From: Anaerolineaceae bacterium | Lineage (GTDB): Bacteria > Chloroflexota > Anaerolineae > Anaerolineales > Anaerolineaceae | Direction: 5' to 3' | Length of the DNA: 59,587 nucleotides | Assembly: GCA_003524305.1 (NCBI GenBank) | Contig: DQHW01000033.1 | Coordinates: forward strand, 128,454 to 188,040 | Shown here: positions 40,907-48,946 of the stretch, piece by piece | Layout: each line of letters starts with the position of its first letter | Position numbering within the stretch: position 1 is the first letter of the stretch | Program-made: the position numbers and the translations under genes | Notes under the pieces: generated by a model | The model's input: the letters and a program-made list of their open reading frames with translations, nothing else | Told to the model about the DNA's origin: nothing | Database searches by the model: none

Positions 40907-43186
40907 TTACCCACCTCTTTTGTTAAGAATTATTCGAAAAACAGCCCCTTTTAGGATATCGGAATCTAATAATTCTAAAGTACCATTGTAAATATCAGTA
41001 ACAATTTCCCCGATGATTGCTAGCCCTAACCCTGCCCCATTTGGTTTTGTGGAAAAATATGGGTCAAAAATCATGTCTTTATATTCTGGAGAGACGCCTG
41101 GACCACTATCTGCAAATATTAACTCTATTTGATCTTCGTTTAATCTGTTGATTTTTATTACTATCTTCCGTTCTTTTTTTTCAACAAAACCTAACCAATA
41201 TAAACTGTTTTGTAATAAATTTAATATGATTTGTTGAATTTCTGCTTGATCAATTCGAACTAGAGTTTCTGATTGTGGCAATGAAATTTCAATCCCCATT
41301 TTTTTTATTTCATATCTATAAACTTCAATCGCATTTTTTATAACTTGTTCTATATATAATTGCGAAGGCTGCCCTCGTCTTCTACCGCTAAAAGGTTCAA
41401 TTTTGTCAAATGTTGAGTCTAATATATTGCTTTGTTCTTCTATCTTTACAAATCTTTTTTGAAGAGTTTGTGTTAGATTTTCGAATTTATTATTTTCAAT
41501 TTCTTCTTGACCTAAAATAGCTTGTTTAATTATTGACGCTAACGGGTGTCTTCCATCGTGCAAAATAACATCAATTAATGTCCCAAGGGTTGCTAGCCTT
41601 TGATATCTTCCGATAACAATTTGTATCTCATCAACTTGGTTATTTAAGATTTGTTGAGTTTCGGTTAATAATTGTTGAGTCTCAGAGTCTTTAGGGTATT
41701 TTGTTGCTATTTGTTCTCTTATTCGTTCAAGACTGAGCGCATTAAACAAACCTTGTACTGGTTTAAAGGTGGGTTTTTGAGCATTTCGTTTCCGTAATGG
41801 GTATCTAATTAACTCTACTTGATTTAAGAGAAGGACCATAATTTGTCTTAGATCTTCAAGTGCATGGTTTTCATCTAGTCCTTCTCTATTAGATTGATCC
41901 TTTAAAAGAGGATTATTGTCAGAGCTTATCGAAACGAAACCCACAATCTGATTATTTGATAAATGAAATGTTGGTTTTTGAACTCGACGTATATCTAATC
42001 TAAGCCAATCATCTTTTGGTTCTCCATAAGGTAGAACCCTAAATCCATCGCGGTATATATTTATTCCTGCAACGGCATCTAAATCACGACGGACATCTTT
42101 AATTACCGAATTGGTTTTTTGGATTATATTACCTAAATCATCACGATCCCAAATCCTTACCTCAATTTCAAAAGGACCTGTTTGGATTTTTTTACTCGTA
42201 AATTCATCCTTCGACATACTTTTTAATAAATTATCGGCTTGTTGGGATGATAACATCAATAATTCCATGTCAGTATCTTTTTTATTGTCATTCCATAAAA
42301 ACAGACCCGATAAATCTTTTACTAATCCACTGGCATATACACGAAGTTTAAATTTATAATTCCCCTCTCCGGTAACCTCGCCTTTAATACTATAATGAGG
42401 ATATTTAATAATTTCAGGAGATGTAACTTCTTTAGAAAATTCAGAAAATTGCATAGGTAATTCGAGTCGAATTTGAAAATCAGAAAATTGAGAAAAAGGA
42501 GAAATTAATCGTGATAAATCTCTCTGAAGGTCTTGAAATTCTGATTTTGACCAAGTTTTGTTTAATTTATTCATCCGAAGAATTGTTCCATGGTTGTGGA
42601 TTTCAGATTTAAATGTTGTAACGATTTCATTTTTGTATAATTCATCAATGGAACCACCTGAACAAATTTCGATAGGTTTTCTTTCTTCGGTTAATACTTT
42701 TATCTCGTCTAGGTATAATTCTTCATTATCAAATTGTCCCCAATCGAAAAGCGCATAGTTTTCAAAATTGTCTGATTCCCGTTTTGTTATTAATTCTAAT
42801 TCTTGCGTTAGTCTTGAACATGCAAATCTTCCGATTCCTTTTTCTCCAAGCATTATTCGGTTCAAAATTTCACTTTTCTTGTTTTTTCTTTTATTGTCCG
42901 TTGCTGGTTCCATCCAAGCAGTTTGTATAGTTTTTATTGACATTCCATGTCCATTATCTATTATCTCGATAATCCCAGTTCCTTGATCTAGCGGTTCAAT
43001 AAACCTTATTAATACTTTTGTAGCATCTGCATCAAATGAATTTTTTACTAATTCTAATAAGGCAACTGATTCACTACTAATTAACTCAGAACCTAATGTG
43101 CGCATAATTCTTGCGCGAGGTCGGAAAAAATTTGAATTAGGATTGGGGTCGCTTTTATTAAAGCTGATGTTATTCATTTTTTTCAT
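40907..43186 (-). CDS. Double-GHKL ATPase: MORC/HSP90-like N-terminus, histidine-kinase-like C-terminus
   Basis: 759 residues from the ATG at 43186, which overlaps the methyltransferase stop by 4 bp (ATGA). The N-terminal ATPase has E45-LVKN49-SFDADA, D77-NGHG and GEKGIGRF at 104-111, as in HSP90/MutL/MORC proteins. Residues ~120-530 hold a beta-rich middle region. A DHp-like helix carries H543 in LHDGRHPLASI, and the C-terminal HATPase has N660 (LLQNSLYW), D693-SGPG and GAGLGLAI at ~717. The protein therefore couples two ATP-binding modules. It may sense DNA or phage with the first and signal to the receiver protein with the second. No membrane segment is seen. Confidence 0.85.
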   Translation of the reverse strand: MKKMNNISFNKSDPNPNSNFFRPRARIMRTLGSELISSESVALLELVKNSFDADATKVLIRFIEPLDQGTGIIEIIDNGHGMSIKTIQTAWMEPATDNKRKNKKSEILNRIMLGEKGIGRFACSRLTQELELITKRESDNFENYALFDWGQFDNEELYLDEIKVLTEERKPIEICSGGSIDELYKNEIVTTFKSEIHNHGTILRMNKLNKTWSKSEFQDLQRDLSRLISPFSQFSDFQIRLELPMQFSEFSKEVTSPEIIKYPHYSIKGEVTGEGNYKFKLRVYASGLVKDLSGLFLWNDNKKDTDMELLMLSSQQADNLLKSMSKDEFTSKKIQTGPFEIEVRIWDRDDLGNIIQKTNSVIKDVRRDLDAVAGINIYRDGFRVLPYGEPKDDWLRLDIRRVQKPTFHLSNNQIVGFVSISSDNNPLLKDQSNREGLDENHALEDLRQIMVLLLNQVELIRYPLRKRNAQKPTFKPVQGLFNALSLERIREQIATKYPKDSETQQLLTETQQILNNQVDEIQIVIGRYQRLATLGTLIDVILHDGRHPLASIIKQAILGQEEIENNKFENLTQTLQKRFVKIEEQSNILDSTFDKIEPFSGRRRGQPSQLYIEQVIKNAIEVYRYEIKKMGIEISLPQSETLVRIDQAEIQQIILNLLQNSLYWLGFVEKKERKIVIKINRLNEDQIELIFADSGPGVSPEYKDMIFDPYFSTKPNGAGLGLAIIGEIVTDIYNGTLELLDSDILKGAVFRIILNKRGG

Positions 43187-44175
43187 CCATTTGTAATCAT
43201 ACTTCTGATGATAGCTTCCATAACAGGTGGGCACACGCCATTCCCCATTAACTTTATTCTATCTCGCCTCGTTATACCATCAATAACATCTAACTTATAA
43301 TCAGATTTATATCCCATTGCCAATTTTAATTCTTCAGGTTGTAACATTCTCATTCTGTGATTTTTATTTTCAGGAAATACATATGCAAAACGGTCCACTG
43401 TTGTAATGGTACCTAAAGGATCACTTACTTTTTGCCAACCTCCATTACCTCTTCTACCTGAGCTATAATAGATTAATAAGAAGGGTAAATCACTTCCTAG
43501 TTCATTTATCGCTCGATTAGCTGATAAGATTGTATTTTCTGCCCTACCATCTTTTCTTAATAAACTACTTGAGTATTTTCCTGTATCATCGATTATTGTT
43601 GATACTGGTTTTGGTCCGTCCAGATTAGTTATCTGACCAGATGTGTTACCTGATAATGAGCATAATAAAAATAATCGTTGTCTTGATTGTGGTACTCCAA
43701 AATTCTTTGAGTTAAGAATTACTTTTCTGACATAATATTTTAAGTCCCATAACATTTCTAGCAATTCATTATATCTATTCCATGATTGCATCTCAACGAC
43801 ATTTTCGATAATAAGCCAAGGTGGCTTAAATTCGTTTGCAAAACGAATAACTTCAAACGCTGTTTCTCTACTTGCTTCATCTTTTTCAGCTGCGCCTTTA
43901 GCTCTGGAATGATTTGTACACTCTGGTGAAGCAAGTATTAAATCGACATTTCCAATTTCCGATTTTATCATTTTAATCTTATCTGTTGATAATTTACGGA
44001 GATCATCTTGATAAACTTTAGCTTTTGGAAAATTTGTTTGATAAGCTTTAATTGCTAAATCCCATACATCAAAACCCGCTACCATTTCAACGCCAGCTTG
44101 GGTTGCGCCATAGCTACTTCCACCTGCACCACAGAATAAATCGATAGCTCTTATTTTACTTTCTGACATCATCAT
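43183..44175 (-). CDS. DNA (cytosine-5) methyltransferase
   Basis: 330 residues. Motif I IDLFCGAGGSSYGATQAG, motif IV SPECTNHS with catalytic C86, motif VI IIENVVEM, motif VIII SRQRLFLL (QSRQR), a short target-recognition region, and motif IX/X GNGVCPPVMEAI. The PEC form in place of PC is known in a subset of these enzymes. It should methylate cytosine in a sequence that cannot be predicted here. It begins with ATG ATG ATG after GGAAA and overlaps the end of the upstream gene by 20 bp. It is the modification partner of the operon. Confidence 0.94.
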   Translation of the reverse strand: MMMSESKIRAIDLFCGAGGSSYGATQAGVEMVAGFDVWDLAIKAYQTNFPKAKVYQDDLRKLSTDKIKMIKSEIGNVDLILASPECTNHSRAKGAAEKDEASRETAFEVIRFANEFKPPWLIIENVVEMQSWNRYNELLEMLWDLKYYVRKVILNSKNFGVPQSRQRLFLLCSLSGNTSGQITNLDGPKPVSTIIDDTGKYSSSLLRKDGRAENTILSANRAINELGSDLPFLLIYYSSGRRGNGGWQKVSDPLGTITTVDRFAYVFPENKNHRMRMLQPEELKLAMGYKSDYKLDVIDGITRRDRIKLMGNGVCPPVMEAIIRSMITNG

Positions 44176-44647
44176 TTTCCTTATCGTACAAGGATAAACC
44201 CAATTTAAGTCGTTTTTTACTTATTGGGACATACCAAGCGTTCATTCTCTTATCCCAGGCTCTAATTTTTATAAAATCTTGCCACGAAAAAAGAAAAAGA
44301 TATTCTAAAGTGAATTCCTCTGATAACATAACTATTATTAAATGTTCAAATAATTGTTTATTAAGGTTTTCAGAATCAGGGTAGATAGTACCGGTTTTCT
44401 TGGCTTTTTGAGCTGTTTTTATTGAGTAACGTTCTCCATCTCTTGAAAATGCATCGACATTTTTTGTCCCAGTTTGTGCCGCGTACAAATTTGTAAATTT
44501 CGGATTTGAACAAAAAAAATTAATTGCAATTTTTTCACCGATTTCCCCAACAGAGAACGATATTTTTCGGGCTTTCATCTCCCTTTCCACATCATTTCTC
44601 AATAATACTAATTCAGCATCCCCTATGTTGCTAAAATCCATCATCAT
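44156..44647 (-). CDS. PD-(D/E)xK-like protein, candidate restriction nuclease
   Basis: 163 residues. GEIGEKIAINFF (E35 region) followed by KNVDAFSRDGERYSIKT with D65 and S75-I-K77 resembles the D-x(n)-(E/D/Q/S)-x-K core of PD-(D/E)xK nucleases, in the style of DUF6998-type proteins (YDAIDxxGxRYQIK). The Ser replaces the usual Glu, so activity needs testing. A C-terminal beta region (EYLFLFSWQDFIKIRAW) follows. It is the first gene of the operon, with ATG ATG ATG after AAAGGAT. As the only nuclease-like gene besides vsr, it is the best candidate for the restriction function. Confidence 0.68.
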   Translation of the reverse strand: MMMDFSNIGDAELVLLRNDVEREMKARKISFSVGEIGEKIAINFFCSNPKFTNLYAAQTGTKNVDAFSRDGERYSIKTAQKAKKTGTIYPDSENLNKQLFEHLIIVMLSEEFTLEYLFLFSWQDFIKIRAWDKRMNAWYVPISKKRLKLGLSLYDKENDDVRK

Positions 44648-45094
44648 ATCCTTTATTTAGTATTATTAATAATTATATGCTCTTATTGTAAAACCATGAG
44701 GTTTGATAATCCATTGTGTGAATTTATTCGGCCATTCAATTGTTTCCAATTACTTTGGCTTTTTTTGTGATTTTTGAAATAGTTCTTATAATTCAAGGGC
44801 GGCAAATACATGAAATTATTTTCGGTTTTTATAATAAGAATTCAAGATTTTCACCTCACAAGAGTAATTTCTTAGGTTAAATGGTAGTGTATCCCAATAG
44901 GGCTACATAACAAAATTTCAAACTCCTCGTGATATTTGCTCTTATAATTTTCCGTCAGCTATTTCTAGATCGGCATTATCCTGCTTGTAATCTGGTTGGT
45001 GAACTTCATCAGGTTTACCTTTATGGGCTCAAACGTTTGCTGATGCAGGTGGTGATCGTTTAATTCCATTGTTTTGAAAGTAATTCTTTTTTAC
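44648..45094. other. Gene-free AT-rich stretch ahead of the defence operon
   Basis: No intact gene is seen in ~450 bases. On the minus strand a TATAAT (complement of 44672-44677) lies about 25 bp upstream of the operon start without a clear -35. Short open stretches around 44960-45080 may be the remains of a gene, but none can be identified. Confidence 0.45.
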
Positions 45095-45236
45095 TTGACA
45101 AAAAGAACAAAAGTTCTATAATAAGCTCGTTGAAACAGATTCTTTTCCCATAGGTAAAGGCTACTGAATCGTGCATAAAAACAAAAAACAAATCAACCAA
45201 AAAATCAGCATTTTTGACTTCAAAATATTCGTTTTA
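45095..45236 (+). repeat. Left direct repeat with promoter and LexA-like box
   Basis: Copy A. TTGACA (45095-45100), 16-bp spacer, TATAAT (45117-45122). The spacer holds AGAACAAAAGTTCT (45104-45117), a perfect GAAC-N4-GTTC palindrome. A second conserved block runs ~45165-45236. Both blocks recur at 46711-46852 with almost no change (29 bp identical, then ~71 bp with two mismatches), separated by a divergent segment. Confidence 0.82.
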
Positions 45237-45374
45237 CCTGTGCCCGAGCAAAGCGAAGGGTATTTGTTTTTGATTTCGTGTTCTGTGCGCCCCACCTGTC
45301 CCCCAATGCTCTTTTGGGGGCGAGTGTTCGTTGCGAGTGGGGTTTCTGAAACAAAAACGAATCGCAAAAATTGA
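45171..45374 (+). CDS. Possible small gene in the left repeat
   Basis: GTG start with AAAGG ten bases before; 67 residues. The first 21 (MHKNKKQINQKISIFDFKIF and one more) are repeated in the right copy, which then ends at a different 46-residue frame (46788-46928). The C-terminal part of this copy derives from GC-richer insertions absent from the right copy, including CCCGAGCAAAGCGAAGGG, a word typical of dispersed repeats. It could be a non-coding RNA instead. Low confidence as a gene. Confidence 0.25.
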   Translation: MHKNKKQINQKISIFDFKIFVLPVPEQSEGYLFLISCSVRPTCPPMLFWGRVFVASGVSETKTNRKN

Positions 45375-45424
45375 TTGTATAAGCAAGACCGATAATTATT
45401 CGGTACTATGTTTTCACAGTAACG

Positions 45425-45445
45425 CTCTTGCATGGGGTGCAAGAG
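45425..45445. repeat. CTCTTGCA hairpin
   Basis: CTCTTGCA (45425-45432), loop TGGGG, TGCAAGAG (45438-45445). It lies between the left repeat and the Panacea gene. No T-run follows, so termination is doubtful. Confidence 0.5.
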
Positions 45446-45590
45446 ATCAAAGGTTGTTTGCCCCCTAAGCGGTATCAACTTATAACTTTTAATTGCATAT
45501 CGACTTCCACACCCCTAATTAAATAGATCCATGAGATAAGATTTCAATTTATCAAACCCACTTGACAAAAAATGTTATAATTAATCCAGA

Positions 45591-45615
45591 ACAATTGTTC
45601 ATATACAACAATTGT
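45591..45615. promoter_or_regulatory. Operator-like palindrome ahead of the Panacea gene
   Basis: ACAATTGTT (45591-45599), spacer CATATAC, AACAATTGT (45607-45615): perfect 9-bp arms, 11 bp before the ATG. A TATAAT-like box lies just upstream. The position fits autoregulation of a toxin-antitoxin pair. Confidence 0.7.
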
Positions 45616-45626
45616 GAAAGAATAAA

Positions 45627-46139
45627 ATGACTTACTCCAAAAGAAAATACCATAAAGCGCTTGAAACTTTAGTCTATCTGGCTGAGAATGAAAACAGACA
45701 TTATTGGGTATTAAAAGCCATCTATCTCGCCGATAAAGAACACTTACACAAATTTGGACGGCAGCTTTTTGACGATAGTTACATTGCAATGAAAGATGGT
45801 CCTGTTCCAAGTTTGGCATACGACATCGTAAAATGTGCAAGAGGTGATGGAAGATACACATTTACCGACCTCGAACCTAAAAACGCGATCAATGTTCCCG
45901 ACAGATTTCATATCTATCCCAACCGCCCATTTCAGAGCGAATTATTAAGCCAATCTGAAATAGAATGTTTGGATTCTGCATTAAAAATTGTGAAACCTTT
46001 AACTTTTGACCAGCTTAAATCTTTATCCCATGATGAAGCCTACAAATCTGCTCAACAAGACGAAGAAATTAGTACTGAAAAAATTATTGAATCGTTAGAT
46101 AACGGGAAAGATATTCTTGAATATATGCAATCAAAATAG
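45627..46139 (+). CDS. Panacea-domain (SocA/DUF4065-like) antitoxin candidate
   Basis: 170 residues. The N-terminal part YSKRKYHKALETLVYLAENE and WVLKAIYLADKEHLHKFGR is the Panacea/SocA-like signature. GPVPSLAYDIVK follows, then the C-terminal PLTFDQLKSLSHDEAYKSA. In known PanAT modules this protein neutralises diverse toxins encoded next to it. The gene downstream (17-bp gap) has toxin size. An operator-like palindrome stands ahead of the ATG. The pair is flanked by two long direct repeats, so it looks like a cassette. Antitoxin function is inferred from family. Confidence 0.85.
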   Translation: MTYSKRKYHKALETLVYLAENENRHYWVLKAIYLADKEHLHKFGRQLFDDSYIAMKDGPVPSLAYDIVKCARGDGRYTFTDLEPKNAINVPDRFHIYPNRPFQSELLSQSEIECLDSALKIVKPLTFDQLKSLSHDEAYKSAQQDEEISTEKIIESLDNGKDILEYMQSK

Positions 46140-46156
46140 CAAAAGGATAAATTCTG

Positions 46157-46618
46157 GTGGGGAATTCATTGTCAATTGCTTCTCAACGCGCATTAATTCG
46201 AGCAAAACTCAAACCAGGCAGCATTATTCATATTTTTTGTGATTTCACCAAGCCACCAAAAGACAAATTTTGCGTTATCGTGCATACAGATTATGAAGAG
46301 GGTTTGCTCCTCTTCTTTTTGGTTAACTCAGAGATCGCGAAATTTATTCAAAACGAAAAAAGGTTATTAATTTGCCAACTGCCTTTAACCCGGAAAAATT
46401 ATCCTTTTTTCAGAAAAGAAACCTCTTACTTGAATTGTGCCGAAATTAGGGATGATCTTGACGTTGAAAAAGTGATCACTCACCTGATAAACGTTCCCCA
46501 AGACTACAAAGGAATCTTGTTAGACAAGGATATTATTGAAGTAATTCAAATGGTTAATAGTGCAGATACTATTGGTCGGTACGAAAAAGATTTAATCATT
46601 AATTCCTTGGATAATTAA
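46157..46618 (+). CDS. Toxin candidate paired with the Panacea protein
   Basis: 153 residues, starting at the GTG at 46157 with GGTGG-type purines ahead. KLKPGSIIHIFCDFTKPPKD and KFCVIVHTDYEEGLLLFFLV resemble the start of PemK/MazF-like SH3-type barrels, which begin with a PGxI/V strand followed by an RP/K-type loop, but the diagnostic Arg/Thr residues are not clear. The rest (LICQLPLTRKNYPFFRKETSYL) has no recognised motif. Its size and 17-bp gap from the Panacea gene support a toxin role. It could also be an unrelated partner, so the call is provisional. Confidence 0.6.
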   Translation: MGNSLSIASQRALIRAKLKPGSIIHIFCDFTKPPKDKFCVIVHTDYEEGLLLFFLVNSEIAKFIQNEKRLLICQLPLTRKNYPFFRKETSYLNCAEIRDDLDVEKVITHLINVPQDYKGILLDKDIIEVIQMVNSADTIGRYEKDLIINSLDN

Positions 46619-46710
46619 TAGATTCCAACAATAATGAATTATTGCATGGTTGTTTGGAAAAGTCATTCCTAAGTTGTCCTTTGGGGTCAAAAACGAATTT
46701 GCTCTCATCC

Positions 46711-46852
46711 TTGACAAAAAGAACAAAAGTTCTATAATGACCATGCCTAAATTAAGTCATCTATATGATTTAGAAAATTGGTGATTCGTGCATAAAAACA
46801 AAAAACAAATCAACCAAAAAATCTGCATTTTTGACTTCAAAATATTCGTTTT
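46711..46852 (+). repeat. Right direct repeat with promoter and LexA-like box
   Basis: Copy B. TTGACA (46711-46716), 16-bp spacer, TATAAT (46733-46738), with AGAACAAAAGTTCT at 46720-46733. The second block runs from ~46782 and includes GTGCATAAAAACAAAAAACA. Downstream of it the left copy has two insertions (~26 and ~66 bp) not present here. Together the repeats bracket the Panacea pair as direct copies 1616 bp apart. Confidence 0.82.
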
Positions 46853-46995
46853 ATTTGTTTTTGATTTTTTTCTGAAACAAAAAGGAATAAATAGCGTTGA
46901 AATAAGGTGTAAAGATTGCGAAATTTAAATAACAGAACCTTCAAAGCCAAAACTATATTTACAATTCCTCCCTATAATATCCACTGGAGGCGGAT

Positions 46996-47286
46996 ATGAA
47001 AAATAAGGCACTGCGTTTCATCACCATCATACTTGTGATTACAGTCGTTACAGGCATTATCGTTTTAGCCATCGGCTTGATCGACAAATGGCTGACCGAG
47101 ATCCAATTCAGCAATGGTAACTTCTACGGCGGCGGGGTTCTGCTGGTGGTCGGTTTGATCAATGCCATAGGCGCACGCACCGACGACCGCATGCCTGGCA
47201 TCCAGAGACCACACTTCTCCAACACTTCACTGCCTCAATTGAATCTGGGCTTTCGCATTTGCTCTTCTGGTTATGATTTCACCTGA
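46996..47286 (+). CDS. Small membrane protein, possibly truncated
   Basis: 96 residues with two hydrophobic segments (FITIILVITVVTGIIVLAIG and YGGGVLLVVGLINAIGA) and GGAGGCG ahead of the ATG. The last ~30 residues (QRPHFSNTSLPQLNLGFRIC and onward) are polar and unlike the rest, and the stop lies inside the 3' end of the convergent hydrolase gene. This may be where a longer gene was cut when the hydrolase cluster was joined here. Family not recognised. Confidence 0.55.
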   Translation: MKNKALRFITIILVITVVTGIIVLAIGLIDKWLTEIQFSNGNFYGGGVLLVVGLINAIGARTDDRMPGIQRPHFSNTSLPQLNLGFRICSSGYDFT

Positions 47287-48932
47287 TCAAGCGGCTGTTC
47301 ATTTCCTGAGATCACGAGAGAGCCGTCTGGCATGCGGCTGAACTGCTTTAGATAGTTCCATCCCAGCCAGGCTTCTTCAGGATTGCAGTCATGTCCCTTT
47401 CCATCGGCAAGCGAATAATTGTAAAGGTTCAGCGGTTGTGGGTCATTTGAGAAAAAGCGATGCGTCGTGTATTTTCGTAGGGGGTATCTCGGGTTGGGGT
47501 AATACTCCTCGACCACGTCGCCGGGCACACCGACGCCGCAGCTTGCAGGCTCGTCGATATAGGGGGTCGGTTTGCAGGTGATGTTGTTGTATGACTTCCA
47601 AAAGTCGTATTGCACCTGCTGGCCGCTGCCCCTGACCGCCGGATACTCTATATCGCGGGTGCCATAGGTATACCAGACCGGCATGCGGTAATCGTAATCC
47701 AGTTTTTTCTTGCCAGCGATGGCGAATGGCATGATATTGCGGTCCTGGCCGAATCTTGTGTTGTCGGCACAGACTGCGGCAATGATCTCGGGGTTCGTCA
47801 TGGCGAACACCTGAGACATCGCCGAGCCATTTGAAAAGCCACCGATATACACCCTGGTTTCATCTATGGCATAGGTTTTCTTCATATATATGATCAAGGC
47901 GTTGAGATAGCCGATGTCATCATACTGGTTGGCCTCCATATCCTGATTCCAGCCCCATTTGGATGTCGCCCAGGGGTATACCAGGATAAAGCCGTTCTTT
48001 TCGGCAACTTCATGCATCTTTATCGTATTGCAGATGTTGCCCGGAGTATCCGCGCCGCCGTGGTTAAAGAGCATCAGCGGAACCTTTTTTTCTGGATGCG
48101 TTTTTACGCTTTCAGGAACATATTCGAACCAGGTATGGCCGATGCCGTCGTTGTCACCCAGTTGCGTATCATTTTCATGAACAAGAAATTTGTAATCGTC
48201 ACGAACTGTCCGCGGCCCCATGTCGCCGTATTCGCATGAATTAGGCCGGCAGACCCTGGAGAAAAGTTTCTCCCAGCCATATCGTATCGTGTCTGCGTCC
48301 AGTTCTTCCTTTTTACCGTCAGCGAGGTATATAAGTTGCGCGTCGTTCACACTGTTGTAAAAGAAGCCGTTGCCCTCGCTGTTCACCATGTTAAGCGTTT
48401 TGAAGAATTCTATCGCTTGGTAGTCGGCATTCCACAGAATCGCGGAAACCGCAGCATCGACAGAGGCTGCTTTCGCCTTCTCCGACATTTTTCCGCCGAT
48501 GGTGAAGATGCCAGCCACGTTGACAGGGTTGCATGCGGCAAGCGTGTGCAGCATGGAGGCGCCGCTGCCAACCCCCATGAAGTAACGGGCATTGTGCATG
48601 TTGTGGTAGATGCCGCAGTCATTCATGTCGGGTTGATAAGTAAACTGGCTTACCATTTTTGTCAGATCGGCCAGATCATCCTGTTGTGACTCGTCCAAAT
48701 CCCAGTTCCATCTGCCGTTTACCGGGTTGGGGAAGAGCATCACAAATCTTTGTTGGTTTGCAAGCTCGCAGAAGTCGGCATTGGCCAGCAGCGCCGTGAT
48801 ATCCTCTTTGCCGTCATTCTCTCGCAAGATTGTGATCAACGTATTTTCAAAGCAGCTAAGCCTGTCGCCGTCAGGATACAGCGCATACATGCTCCTGCCG
48901 ATTTCATCATATTTAATTAAATCCAGTTTCAT
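47271..48932 (-). CDS. Two-domain alpha/beta-hydrolase, N-terminal domain degenerate
   Basis: 553 residues, no signal peptide. The C-terminal ~300 residues are a PHB-depolymerase/feruloyl-esterase-like hydrolase: FNHGGADTPGN oxyanion region, nucleophile S367 in GGFSNGSA, and a final His in GKGHDCNPEEAWLG. The N-terminal ~200 residues look like a second copy of the fold (VMLFPNPVNGRWNWD, then FMGVGSGASML); the nucleophile position reads G122 (GVGSG), so that half is probably inactive. AGGAG precedes the ATG. It is the last gene of the ten-gene run. Likely substrate is an acylated or esterified carbohydrate, an inference from neighbours. Confidence 0.82.
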   Translation of the reverse strand: MKLDLIKYDEIGRSMYALYPDGDRLSCFENTLITILRENDGKEDITALLANADFCELANQQRFVMLFPNPVNGRWNWDLDESQQDDLADLTKMVSQFTYQPDMNDCGIYHNMHNARYFMGVGSGASMLHTLAACNPVNVAGIFTIGGKMSEKAKAASVDAAVSAILWNADYQAIEFFKTLNMVNSEGNGFFYNSVNDAQLIYLADGKKEELDADTIRYGWEKLFSRVCRPNSCEYGDMGPRTVRDDYKFLVHENDTQLGDNDGIGHTWFEYVPESVKTHPEKKVPLMLFNHGGADTPGNICNTIKMHEVAEKNGFILVYPWATSKWGWNQDMEANQYDDIGYLNALIIYMKKTYAIDETRVYIGGFSNGSAMSQVFAMTNPEIIAAVCADNTRFGQDRNIMPFAIAGKKKLDYDYRMPVWYTYGTRDIEYPAVRGSGQQVQYDFWKSYNNITCKPTPYIDEPASCGVGVPGDVVEEYYPNPRYPLRKYTTHRFFSNDPQPLNLYNYSLADGKGHDCNPEEAWLGWNYLKQFSRMPDGSLVISGNEQPLDQVKS

Positions 48933-48946
48933 GTAACGCTCCTATG

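Noticed and set aside
39077..46980. attL/attR pair of a tRNA-integrated element
   Set aside because: No second copy of the tRNA-Pro 3' end was seen in or after the island, and there is no integrase gene.
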